DNA from: JAAZBV01 sp964499695
GTDB taxonomy: Bacteria; Desulfobacterota; DSM-4660; Desulfatiglandales; HGW-15
NCBI GenBank assembly: GCA_964499695.1
Contig: CAZCMD010000002.1
Location: 1 to 64,000, forward strand
Direction: 5' to 3'
DNA: 64,000 nt
Positions 1 through 7,688 of this stretch are shown here, piece after piece (the first letter of the stretch is position 1; each line of letters opens with the position of its first letter). The notes under the pieces are model-generated. The model was not told the DNA's origin, did no database searches, and saw only the letters and a program-made list of their open reading frames with translations. The position numbers and the translations under genes are program-made.

Positions 1-1310
1 TCCGGGCATTCGGTCAGGGGTGTCTTTTTGGATAAATCCCTATTTTTAAGGCCAGGGTAATCTGCCCCGTAACGATATGACCTGTGGATCATATTCATCA
101 TCATGTTGGGCATGCTGCCATCTTCTGCATAGCATTTAAGCTCATTGTTAAAAACCGGGCTCACATAATCCCAGACAATCTTTTTGTCCTCTGTTATCTC
201 AAACAGGTGCCCGCTGTTGGTGGAGGTAACATGTATGTTACCGTTTGGGAGCTTCTGTACTGAGCCCTGCCTGAACGAATAAAAGCTCTGGGGTGTTGTT
301 GTATGATATTCCCATACAATCCCGTTTGTCTTCCTGTCCACTATCACTATGCTTGAGCGGTTACCCTCTGGCCGTTCAGACCCGTTGTCAAATACCATAA
401 ACTGATCTTTACCGATATATACAGCGCTGTGTGACCCGAACACCTTCTGATCACCGTTATCATACCATGAGGGCTTTTTACCCTGGCCATAGGCACTCGG
501 GTTTCCCCAGCGGTAAACCATCTTACCGGTCTTGTGATCAATCAGGTAGAACTCACTGAAGTTTCTTGAATTTAACAAGATCAAATCCTTTTCAGGGATA
601 TACTCAACCACATTGAAATGGCTCCAGTCAAAGCTGGCATAATTGGGGCCCAGCTTTGCAGGGAGGACGTAGTTTATATCAAACTGTTGGGGGCCTGTAC
701 CTATATGATCCCACACGTGCCATTCCCATACAGTCTTGCCATTTTTATCCACCTCACGGACAAAGTCCACCCAGAATTCATGGTGATACTGATTCATATC
801 ATATACCTCTGTGGGTATAGTCTTTGGGTCACGGCCCTTCTCAATAGCCTCATCTATGCTTTTAGCTTCCCACCCAAGAATAAGGGTATTCCCGTTTGGC
901 ATGCGATCAAAACAATGGTGCTGAAGCTCTTTCTGGTTGTTCATTTTATATTCCCAGACTACCTTGCTGTCCCAGTCTATCTCCTGAACAATGCCTCCTG
1001 CCCCGCCTATGGCAGCAGGTTTGTTTTTTAGGACACCTCCCCTTAGGAGGTTACCGTTAGGAAGTAGCATGGCATAAGCGCCAGGGGTATATTCCGAGTC
1101 CCATTTATGGACAAGATTACCCTCCATATCTATAAGGTATGTGGTTTTGCAGTTTACCATGGGCGCAAAAAGGGTGTAGCCACCGTATGATTTTTCTTTG
1201 TTATATTTTAGTACACCTGTCGGGCCAACAATAGCCTCATAAGCCGATACAGACGCAACAGTAACTGCAATGAAAAAAATAACAAATAATATACAGATTT
1301 TTTTATTCAT
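1..1310 (-). CDS. Arylsulfotransferase-like periplasmic protein, C terminus beyond window
   Basis: The frame is open for 436 codons from an ATG at 1310 to the window edge, with no internal stop on codon-by-codon reading. The start has a GGAGGAAGG ribosome site, and residues 1-22 are a hydrophobic signal peptide. The body consists of beta-propeller-like blades marked by recurring LPNGN and VWEY/VWDY motifs, as in arylsulfotransferases (ASST), periplasmic enzymes that move sulfate from one phenol to another without PAPS. It resembles the complete copy at 11059-12456 in the same blade motifs. Substrate and activity are unproven: the C-terminal part carrying some catalytic residues is not visible. 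It lies 270 bp downstream of the cytochrome b gene, behind a hairpin, so it may be a separate transcript. Confidence 0.8.
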   Translation of the reverse strand, partial: MNKKICILFVIFFIAVTVASVSAYEAIVGPTGVLKYNKEKSYGGYTLFAPMVNCKTTYLIDMEGNLVHKWDSEYTPGAYAMLLPNGNLLRGGVLKNKPAAIGGAGGIVQEIDWDSKVVWEYKMNNQKELQHHCFDRMPNGNTLILGWEAKSIDEAIEKGRDPKTIPTEVYDMNQYHHEFWVDFVREVDKNGKTVWEWHVWDHIGTGPQQFDINYVLPAKLGPNYASFDWSHFNVVEYIPEKDLILLNSRNFSEFYLIDHKTGKMVYRWGNPSAYGQGKKPSWYDNGDQKVFGSHSAVYIGKDQFMVFDNGSERPEGNRSSIVIVDRKTNGIVWEYHTTTPQSFYSFRQGSVQKLPNGNIHVTSTNSGHLFEITEDKKIVWDYVSPVFNNELKCYAEDGSMPNMMMNMIHRSYRYGADYPGLKNRDLSKKTPLTECP

Positions 1311-1341
1311 GCCTTCCTCCTGAAAATTTTAACAATCACAA

Positions 1342-1368
1342 AATAACAGGGCCAGATATCCTGTTATT
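1342..1368 (-). terminator. Hairpin between cytochrome b gene and arylsulfotransferase gene
   Basis: A perfect 9-bp inverted repeat (AATAACAGG / CCTGTTATT) with a 9-nt loop; on the minus strand it is followed by a short T run. It sits in the 269-bp gap between the cytochrome b stop (1580) and the ASST start (1310), about 30 bp before the latter. It could end the redox operon or act as a leader attenuator or operator for the ASST gene. The rest of the gap shows nothing else recognisable. Confidence 0.45.
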
Positions 1369-1579
1369 AAGTTGCTGAAATATTATCTTTAGTTACAATC
1401 CTCTTTATCTTAGATGACATGCCATATTTTTTGCCTTTTACTCAGGTATCATTTTCAGTATCAACATATTTTTCGAGGCACTGCTCAAACACATGACCTG
1501 AAGCCCGCATCATGTTAGATACTGTAAGGATACATTCACTTGATCTTCAGTGAAAAAGATCAGATGTTCACAACATTTT

Positions 1580-2287
1580 TCACTGCTTTATCCGATCATA
1601 CCAGAGTTTATGGTGGTGGTCGGCATATTCTTCCGGTACGGTCCCGGTAAACATGGAAATCAGGGCCGGAAGTTCTCCCGCAGCTATTGATGCCATATAG
1701 ATGTGGATTAGCAGTCCTGCAAAGACGACCCCTGCCATGATGAAATGAATCAGGATCGACCATTGAACAATGACCGTATCCATCATAAATAATTTAGATG
1801 AATACATTATGATCCCGGTCGCTGCAATCACTATTCCGCCTAAAATCGAGGGGATCGCAAACAGCTTCTGTCCAACATTATAAAAACCCTGGTCAGGTAT
1901 CCTTGGTTCAAGGCCAAGTCTTGTAAGCATCTTATACCCAAAGGTCATCTGGATGCCTTTTTTGATGATCCATGAAATGTCATTGACCGGTGAAAAGGTG
2001 AATATCTCCCGGATAAAAAAAACCACCTCTTTTCTTAAACGAACAATGGCAAACACCAGAAAGGCAATGATCCAGATAGAACCGCAAATAACGTGAGCAA
2101 GAAGAAGATTCCCGCCCCCGGAGAAAATTACACGGATCAGGTCGGGCCACCATCCCCCGACAGGCTCAAGGTCTCCGTTCTTTATCAGACCTATCCCTGT
2201 AAAAAGAAGGAAAAACCAGCAAACCGCATTAAACCAGTGCATGAAGATGGAAACCTTTGTATGCCTCTTGATCATCCTCTTAACCAT
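1580..2287 (-). CDS. Cytochrome b subunit of a periplasmic respiratory oxidoreductase (FdnI/PsrC-like gamma subunit)
   Basis: This 235-aa integral membrane protein has about four or five hydrophobic segments and an N-terminal HTKVSIFMHWFNA stretch, typical of the cytochrome b561-like gamma subunits of formate dehydrogenase-N and related enzymes. These hold haem b and pass electrons between menaquinone and the periplasmic Fe-S subunit. An upstream ATG at 2311 is in frame, but the ATG at 2287 is preferred because AGGAAGAAGG precedes it and the overlap with the Fe-S gene shrinks to 8 bp. That overlap suggests translational coupling. It is the last gene of the Mo/Fe-S/cytochrome b series. Confidence 0.85.
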   Translation of the reverse strand: MVKRMIKRHTKVSIFMHWFNAVCWFFLLFTGIGLIKNGDLEPVGGWWPDLIRVIFSGGGNLLLAHVICGSIWIIAFLVFAIVRLRKEVVFFIREIFTFSPVNDISWIIKKGIQMTFGYKMLTRLGLEPRIPDQGFYNVGQKLFAIPSILGGIVIAATGIIMYSSKLFMMDTVIVQWSILIHFIMAGVVFAGLLIHIYMASIAAGELPALISMFTGTVPEEYADHHHKLWYDRIKQ

Positions 2288-3026
2288 GGTGACCTTCTTC
2301 CTCCTTCTCATGTTCTGCTGATTCGGGCGGAAGGTCTTGGATCAGCAATTGCTTGCAGAGCATTACCAGAACCCCCAGGCCGGTTATTCCCACGAGGCCC
2401 TTAATAATGGGATCGGCTATTTTCCGCCAAACCTGGAAATAGGCAGGGAACCTGGCCTCAACAGGCCAGTCCGTCAGTTCGGTCTCTGATATATAGTAGA
2501 TATTAGGCTTTGTATCAGTCGTTTTATTGACAACCTTGACTGTATTACTGTTTTTCAGAAGACTGGCTATCCTGCTGGCTGGATCCAGGATATTTCCAAA
2601 TGTCCGGGCCTGCGTGGGGCAAACCTGCACGCAGGCGGGTGGTTCTCCCCGCGACCTGAGCTCTTCACAGAAATCACATTTATCCACTATCTTCTTTTCC
2701 GGGTGTCTGTATCTTGCACCATAAGGGCAGGCAGGGATGCAGCTGCCGCAGTTTATACACAATCCACTCTCCACCTTTACTATGCCCTCTTTTTCATCCT
2801 TATAAGTAGCGCCGGTAGGACACGCCTGGACACAGGTGGGATTTTCGCAGTGCATGCAATTGCCCGGTTGGAAATGCCCTTTGCCCCAATCCCCAACCGT
2901 TGCGTCTTTAATCCAATTACGATACGATCCGGGGGGCACGCCATTCGTTATCTGGCAGGCAATTACACAGGCTCTGCAATTAAAGCACCTGGCCGAATCG
3001 ATCACCATGGCATACTGGATACTCAT
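2280..3026 (-). CDS. Four-cluster ferredoxin-type electron-transfer subunit with C-terminal membrane anchor
   Basis: The 248-aa protein carries four cysteine groups in the order expected for [4Fe-4S] binding: CFNCRAC near residue 17, CMHCENPTC..ACP near 58, CINCGSC..ACP near 90, and CDFCEE..PPACVQVCP near 117. This is the layout of the DmsB/PsrB/FdnH family, which wires a molybdenum catalytic subunit to a membrane cytochrome b. A hydrophobic helix near residues 210-230 should anchor it, as in FdnH, followed by a charged His-rich tail. It lies between the Mo subunit/HhH genes and the cytochrome b gene. It lacks its own signal peptide, so export would depend on the Tat signal of the catalytic subunit (inference). 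Confidence 0.88.
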   Translation of the reverse strand: MSIQYAMVIDSARCFNCRACVIACQITNGVPPGSYRNWIKDATVGDWGKGHFQPGNCMHCENPTCVQACPTGATYKDEKEGIVKVESGLCINCGSCIPACPYGARYRHPEKKIVDKCDFCEELRSRGEPPACVQVCPTQARTFGNILDPASRIASLLKNSNTVKVVNKTTDTKPNIYYISETELTDWPVEARFPAYFQVWRKIADPIIKGLVGITGLGVLVMLCKQLLIQDLPPESAEHEKEEEGHHG

Positions 3027-3111
3027 AGCAACCCCTTATCCGGCGAAACCGGGATTTCTAATCTGAAATTTGAAACCTCAAATTCAGACACCATGGTGTG
3101 GCTGATAAAAG

Positions 3112-3474
3112 CTAACATGTGCACTCGGTGCCGCCAATACCTTCAAGCAACAAAAAGGACTTTATTTTTCTGAGTAAATCGCGATTAAAGCCTTCCACCT
3201 GAAGCAACTCTTCGAGTGTCTGGAAATCGCCTGCTTCTTCACGATATTCGACAATTTTTTCCGCAAGTTCTTTTGTTATGAGAGGAACATTTTCTATAAA
3301 TTCCTCCACAGTGGCCGTATTCACATTGACCGTTTTACCTACCAGCTTTTCTTCTTGATTGACGGGCTTTTCTGTCTGGCCTTCTTCTGCAAATACCTGA
3401 CTCGCATTTAAAGCGAAAAGCAGTATGAAAAATAGAGCCAGATACCCAACTGATTTTAAATTTATTATTCTCAT
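3112..3474 (-). CDS. Exported helix-hairpin-helix (ComEA-like) small protein
   Basis: This 120-aa protein has a clear signal peptide (cleavage expected after ASQVFA, about residue 29). It ends in one helix-hairpin-helix domain: VNVNTATVEEF, then LAEKIVEYREEAGDFQTLEELLQVEGF, which is the pattern of ComEA DNA-binding proteins and of structural HhH folds (quoted in parts under twenty residues: LAEKIVEYREE and FQTLEELLQVEGF). The C-terminal GTECTC tail has two cysteines. It sits between the molybdopterin subunit and the Fe-S subunit, which is an odd place for a DNA-uptake protein. A role as a small periplasmic partner or assembly factor of the oxidoreductase is more likely, but this is inferred from position only. 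A second HhH protein lies at 10616-10999. Confidence 0.75.
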   Translation of the reverse strand: MRIINLKSVGYLALFFILLFALNASQVFAEEGQTEKPVNQEEKLVGKTVNVNTATVEEFIENVPLITKELAEKIVEYREEAGDFQTLEELLQVEGFNRDLLRKIKSFLLLEGIGGTECTC

Positions 3475-3503
3475 GTGTGAAATCCTCCTATATTAATTTC
3501 AAA

Positions 3504-5648
3504 TTATGCCTTTATCAGCCTGCAGCCGTATCCATTAAACTGGGCGGCAACCATATCCCATTTATCGGGAATAATTTTATTTATCGGAACCCCGGAATTT
3601 CCTGTGTAGGGGCTTGGTGACGGGTGAGAAGGGGTCCAGACAACTCCTGGCAGAATCGCTCTGGTTATTTTCACCTTGGCCTTTATCCTGCCAATCTCGG
3701 TTTCTAAATAAATCCAGTCACCATCATTTACGTCAAGGTTTGAAATCGTATCCGGATGTACCTGCACGAAATTACCTTCTGAAAACTGGGCCAGATAAGG
3801 AGACCAGTTTGTTACTGTCTGCTGCCAGTGATGTACCACCTTACCCTGTATGAATATCAAGGGAAATCCCTGATCCTTTTTCGCATCGGGCCCCCCTTCC
3901 GGTTCTGTCCATTTTATCTTACCTATGGGTATACTGAGCTGAACTTTACCGTCCTTCGTAAGAAAGCGGTTGTCCCGGTACAGGGTTTCTCTTAAATCGG
4001 GCTCCTCCGGAGAGTAGCTGGGCCAGGTAATGCCCGTAGGGCTTTTTTTAATGCGCTCAATGGGTAATCCTCTCCATTCAGGAGAAACCTCTCTCACCAT
4101 CTCATATATGTCTTCAGGACCTTTTACCGCAGGGAACCGGTCTTTGTTTAAGAGCGTCCCCAGATCGCAATAAAATCTACAGTCATCCACCGTTTCCCCG
4201 GGTCTGGGAACAGCCTGATTTCTCCATACCACCTGGCGCTGGGCCCCATATTGTGAGCCCTCACTTTCAAAGACCATTGCAGCCGGAATGAATAAATGGG
4301 CCAGTTTTACCTCTTCATCCATGAAGAATCCGCGGTAAACAACAAAGTTTATCTTTGAGATAGCCTCTTTCAGTTTTTCTGAATCCGGATAGCGCCTGTA
4401 ACTGCTGTTCATAAGCAATACATCCAGCTTTCCCCTCTTTATATTAAATAACACTTTCCGCGAACTCAAACGAGGCGCCAGGTCCGGGGCTCTATACTTT
4501 TCAATAAGTATATCTTCACCTCCCGGCTTTCCGCCGCGCACGTTCATGATACCCTTTCCCGGACCGATCAGATTTCCCATGATAGCCTGCAGGGCGATGA
4601 TAGTACGGACCGTCTGCATAGCGTTTGTATAGCGCGAGATGGAGCCTCCCATCCAGGCTATGGTACGTCTGCTGTTACCTAACATCCTTGCTAAGTTTAC
4701 TACCTTTTCGGCCGGTATTCTTGTGATCTCTTCCACTTTCTCAGGAGTATATGGCACGACAGCATCGGCGAGCTCATCAAATCCGTTCACATTCAAATCA
4801 ACATAGTTTTGATCATAGAGCTTCTCTTCAATTAAAATTCTGATAATGCCCAGAACCAGAGCACCGTCTGTTCCAGGACGCGGCATGATATGTAAATCAG
4901 CAAAATTGGCGGTTGGCGTGCGGCGTGGATCAAGGTAGATGATCTTTACGCCTTCTTCTTTAGCAAGATGAAGCCATCGCATATAGGGAGGTTTTATCTC
5001 TGCAATGTTAGCTCCGAATATGATCAGTATTTCTGAATTCAGAACTTCCTTCAAAGTTGTCGGGGAGATTGCGCTCCCCAGACAGAGGTTTAAGGTCGTG
5101 GAGGTGTTGCCAATACAAACATCTCCGGGCGAACAAAGATCAGGAAAACCCGCCATATTCAAAGCCAGCTTTGCGGCTATTTCGCTTTCCCTGGAGTCAT
5201 AGCACGGCTCGAACATGGCAAGGCGATGAGCAAAATCCTCCGGGTGGTTCTTCTTGACTTCCAGGATCTTTTCCGTGACTATCTCAAGGGCTTTTTTATA
5301 TGAGATCTGTTTCCAGTTTTCTCCTTCGCGAAGCAATGGATATAACATTCTGTGGGGGCTGTAGGTCAAATCCACCAGGGATTTCCCCTTTGGGCACATG
5401 GCGCCGTTGGTCCAGAAGTTTTCAGGATTACCGTAGACATCCACAACACGACCATCCTTTACCTGTACCTTAATCGTGCAACGGACCTGGCAGAACGGGC
5501 AGCAGCTGTCTATTTCGCGATCCGCACCCGCTACCGGATAAGAAGAAGCCATCGCTTTAGTGGGTATGTCCAGGGAAGACGCTGCAAATCCCGCGCCGAT
5601 AAGCGTTGCACCGGTTTTTAAAAATTTCCTGCGATTTATTTTTTCCAA
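3504..5648 (-). CDS. Tat-exported molybdopterin (bis-MGD) oxidoreductase catalytic subunit
   Basis: The 714-aa protein begins with a twin-arginine signal (NRRKFLKTGA, residues 5-14). Next comes the [4Fe-4S] motif C50-x2-C53-x3-C57 with C85 in an MCPKG context, then the molybdenum domain. Cys189, in LNLCLGSAI, aligns with the Mo-ligand cysteine of periplasmic and assimilatory nitrate reductases and polysulfide/thiosulfate reductases. The residue after it is Leu, not the His that follows Cys/Sec in formate dehydrogenases, which argues against formate as substrate. The C-terminal molydopterin dinucleotide-binding domain is present (WTPSHPSPSPYTGN). With the Fe-S and cytochrome b genes it forms a quinone-linked periplasmic enzyme. 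Polysulfide, thiosulfate or tetrathionate are plausible substrates from the sulfur-rich context, not demonstrated. Confidence 0.85.
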   Translation of the reverse strand: MEKINRRKFLKTGATLIGAGFAASSLDIPTKAMASSYPVAGADREIDSCCPFCQVRCTIKVQVKDGRVVDVYGNPENFWTNGAMCPKGKSLVDLTYSPHRMLYPLLREGENWKQISYKKALEIVTEKILEVKKNHPEDFAHRLAMFEPCYDSRESEIAAKLALNMAGFPDLCSPGDVCIGNTSTTLNLCLGSAISPTTLKEVLNSEILIIFGANIAEIKPPYMRWLHLAKEEGVKIIYLDPRRTPTANFADLHIMPRPGTDGALVLGIIRILIEEKLYDQNYVDLNVNGFDELADAVVPYTPEKVEEITRIPAEKVVNLARMLGNSRRTIAWMGGSISRYTNAMQTVRTIIALQAIMGNLIGPGKGIMNVRGGKPGGEDILIEKYRAPDLAPRLSSRKVLFNIKRGKLDVLLMNSSYRRYPDSEKLKEAISKINFVVYRGFFMDEEVKLAHLFIPAAMVFESEGSQYGAQRQVVWRNQAVPRPGETVDDCRFYCDLGTLLNKDRFPAVKGPEDIYEMVREVSPEWRGLPIERIKKSPTGITWPSYSPEEPDLRETLYRDNRFLTKDGKVQLSIPIGKIKWTEPEGGPDAKKDQGFPLIFIQGKVVHHWQQTVTNWSPYLAQFSEGNFVQVHPDTISNLDVNDGDWIYLETEIGRIKAKVKITRAILPGVVWTPSHPSPSPYTGNSGVPINKIIPDKWDMVAAQFNGYGCRLIKA

Positions 5649-5673
5649 CTTTGCCTTTCCTCTTATATACTAT

Positions 5674-6114
5674 TCAGCATGAAATGACCCTGCCCGGCGC
5701 TTTTCTCCTGAGATGCTGTTCCATGGTCCTCTTGAATATCGGAAACAGTTTCTTTTCCTCTTTCGGTAAATATATCTCATCGTAACCCTTTTCTGCCTCA
5801 GCAATCACCGTCGAAATCACATCATCCGTCTCTACCGGCTCAATTTCAAGGGAGATCCCCATCTCCTCTGCCTTCCTGATAAGTTCATTTGCTTCTATCC
5901 TGCCCTTTTCAAGGACATGCTCGCGGATATACAGCAGGAATGTCCGCTTGTTCAGTCTGGGGGCAACCAGGTCATTGTGACCGTAATGGTAAAGCTCTGA
6001 ATCGAGGATCTGCAGAACCTTTACCATTCCTGAATCGGATCGGGCAGTCTGAAATGCCTGTTCAATGACATTTTCACTATTGTATCCGTTTAACACAATA
6101 AGGATATCCTTCAT
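5674..6114 (-). CDS. Universal-stress-protein-like small cytoplasmic protein
   Basis: The 146-aa soluble protein opens with MKDILIVLNGYNS, the first beta strand and loop of USP/Rossmann-like alpha-beta proteins, and has a mid-domain TVIAEAEKGYDEIYLP that resembles the strand before the USP nucleotide loop. The typical GxxGxxxxS ATP motif is not obvious, so nucleotide binding is doubtful. It lies 25 bp upstream of the Mo catalytic gene on the same strand and is probably cotranscribed. No export signal is seen. Function unknown; a stress or sensing role tied to the redox operon is only inference. Confidence 0.55.
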   Translation of the reverse strand: MKDILIVLNGYNSENVIEQAFQTARSDSGMVKVLQILDSELYHYGHNDLVAPRLNKRTFLLYIREHVLEKGRIEANELIRKAEEMGISLEIEPVETDDVISTVIAEAEKGYDEIYLPKEEKKLFPIFKRTMEQHLRRKAPGRVISC

Positions 6115-6210
6115 GATCCTTCCCTGTCCTCCTCAATTCTCATAACAATCATCTCAATCTCTGATTAGTCTCCATCCATAACTTTTTGTTTTTGAATGGC
6201 AGCATTCATA

Positions 6211-6281
6211 CATCAGCTTTCAGTGAAATGGTTTTAAAACTTAATTTGAGCTGACGGCTGATAGCTGAACGCTGAAAGCTC
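6211..6281. repeat. REP-like imperfect palindromic interspersed repeat, copy 1
   Basis: AGCTTTCAG (6215-6223) faces CTGAAAGCT (6272-6280), and the right arm reads GCTGATAGCTGAACGCTGAAAG. The same vocabulary (GCTGATAGCTGA, GAACGCTGA, CTGAAAG) recurs at 26650-26736. Both copies are intergenic, as expected for REP/BIME-like elements. Confidence 0.55.
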
Positions 6282-6302
6282 AATCCGGTCTTTTCCCGGA
6301 TT
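6282..6302 (-). terminator. Hairpin just after the 57-aa membrane peptide gene
   Basis: AATCCGG (6282-6288) and CCGGATT (6296-6302) form a perfect 7-bp stem with a 7-nt loop, starting 9 nt after the stop codon of the small gene on the minus strand. There is no clear U run, so it may be a weak terminator or an mRNA-stabilising hairpin that ends the upstream transcript before the USP-like gene. Confidence 0.4.
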
Positions 6303-6310
6303 AATACTCA

Positions 6311-6484
6311 TTAGTAAAACCCTGCATATTGTAAAAACCAAAGTATGGCTACAGCGCCCAGGGCGATAATCATCGCCATGTACTCATCCGCCCTGTGCCT
6401 GCGCTGCTTTGCATCCGCCGCCGCCTCAACCTTTTTCAAATCATCACTGCCCTGGTCCTGGTTACTGGCTATGTTATCAGACAT
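6311..6484 (-). CDS. 57-aa single-pass membrane peptide
   Basis: The short gene starts at ATG 6484 with GAAGGAG seven bases upstream, follows the YeiH-like transporter by only 15 bp, and ends at TAA 6311. The product has an acidic and Gln-rich soluble N terminus (MSDNIASNQDQGSDD), a short charged stretch (KQRRHRADEY) and one hydrophobic helix near residues 36-55 (MAMIIALGAVAILWFLQYAG in part). The positive charges before the helix suggest an N-in orientation. I know no family for it. Its position suggests an accessory subunit of the transporter. Confidence 0.6.
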   Translation of the reverse strand: MSDNIASNQDQGSDDLKKVEAAADAKQRRHRADEYMAMIIALGAVAILWFLQYAGFY

Positions 6485-6499
6485 AATTAACTCCTTCTA

Positions 6500-7669
6500 C
6501 TAGCTTATAAAACCCATTTTTGATGCAATATAAAGGAGAATCAGGCAGAGGCCTATTCTCAATGATCCGGCTGTATAACCAATCACAATCCCTTTGGCGC
6601 CTGCTTTCCTCAGATCCGACAGCTTGGTCAAAAGTCCCAGACCGACAAAGCTTAAGGAAAAAAACCATTCCATTACCTTGCCCATCGCCTCACTCGCTGG
6701 CAGAGGCCAGACCTTCAGGCAGTTGAGGGTCCAGACAATTGCAAAACCGATAATGAAGATTGGAAACTTCTCCCTGATAACCTGCCAGTAACTGACCGAT
6801 GACCCACGTATCTCCTTGCCTAGCGTCATAAAATAGATAAAAAGAACACCCGCTGGAATCAAAACCAGGCGGCCGATATTCGTAAATCCGGCAATCCTCC
6901 CCGCTTCGAAACTAAAATTGAAGCCGGTGGCAATTACCTGGTTTGAGTTAGGTACCCCTGCTGCTGAAAGCAACCCGAATGCATCGTTTGTCATACTGAT
7001 CAAATGACCGATGAAGGGAAGCGCAAACAGGCAAAAAAGACCGAAGGTAACCGATACCGCAATGGCATAAGCCACTTCCTCGCTTTTGGCCTTCACCATG
7101 GGGGATATGGCGATACACGCTGAAACGCCGCACATGGAAAACCCCGCTGCGAGAAGGGCTGTCATGGAGTCTCCCATCTTTACCCATCGGCCCATATAAG
7201 TAAAAATCAGCGCCCCTCCAAAAACCATGAATATCATGACTATGATACTCACAGCACCCAGCTTGATGAGGTCACTTAAAAGATATTGAGACCCGAGCAT
7301 GATGATCCCCACGTTCATGAAAATGCCGCTATAGGTAAGGCCTGGTTCCCACGAATTAGGAACACCAATAACATTCCTGACAATGATGCCGACAATCAAA
7401 CAGTTGACAACATAGTTCATATGCAAAAGATCTGTAAAGAAACCTTTGCCATAGATAGGTGGTAAAACAGCATCGATATAATGCAAAAAGGTATCAAGGG
7501 TTAAAGGAAAGTTAAGGCCGGGAAGACCGCAAAACAGGGCGAGCAACGCCATAGCCAGAAGCCCTGGCCAGCTCTTCCTGAAACTGGGGAGCGAACTCCA
7601 CACCGAAGGCACCCTTGTATTATCGGATATTTTTTCTACTGTTTGCCTGTTGGTTATTACTGTTTCCAT
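6500..7669 (-). CDS. YeiH/UPF0324-family putative sulfate exporter
   Basis: The 389-aa protein has about ten to eleven membrane segments. It carries the family-typical GLTYSGIFMNVGIIMLG and GFSMCGVSACIAISP regions, which match the YeiH (Cons_hypoth698) family often labelled putative sulfate exporter; transport activity of that family is poorly tested. ATG 7669 is chosen because GGAG lies nine bases upstream; an in-frame ATG at 7684 lacks a proper site. It is 19 bp downstream of the 963-aa protein gene and upstream of the 57-aa peptide, so these three are probably one operon. The sulfur-anion theme matches the neighbouring arylsulfotransferases and Mo enzyme. Confidence 0.75.
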   Translation of the reverse strand: METVITNRQTVEKISDNTRVPSVWSSLPSFRKSWPGLLAMALLALFCGLPGLNFPLTLDTFLHYIDAVLPPIYGKGFFTDLLHMNYVVNCLIVGIIVRNVIGVPNSWEPGLTYSGIFMNVGIIMLGSQYLLSDLIKLGAVSIIVMIFMVFGGALIFTYMGRWVKMGDSMTALLAAGFSMCGVSACIAISPMVKAKSEEVAYAIAVSVTFGLFCLFALPFIGHLISMTNDAFGLLSAAGVPNSNQVIATGFNFSFEAGRIAGFTNIGRLVLIPAGVLFIYFMTLGKEIRGSSVSYWQVIREKFPIFIIGFAIVWTLNCLKVWPLPASEAMGKVMEWFFSLSFVGLGLLTKLSDLRKAGAKGIVIGYTAGSLRIGLCLILLYIASKMGFIS

Positions 7670-7688
7670 ACAATATTTCTCCATTATA

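Noticed and set aside
618..1031. Plus-strand 137-aa open frame
   Set aside because: It lies opposite the arylsulfotransferase gene, in the same codon register, with no ribosome site or family match; the minus-strand frame reads as a coherent protein.
3504..5648. Assignment of the Mo enzyme as formate dehydrogenase
   Set aside because: Cys189 is followed by Leu and not by the His that follows the Cys/Sec in formate dehydrogenases; only the partner subunits resemble Fdn.
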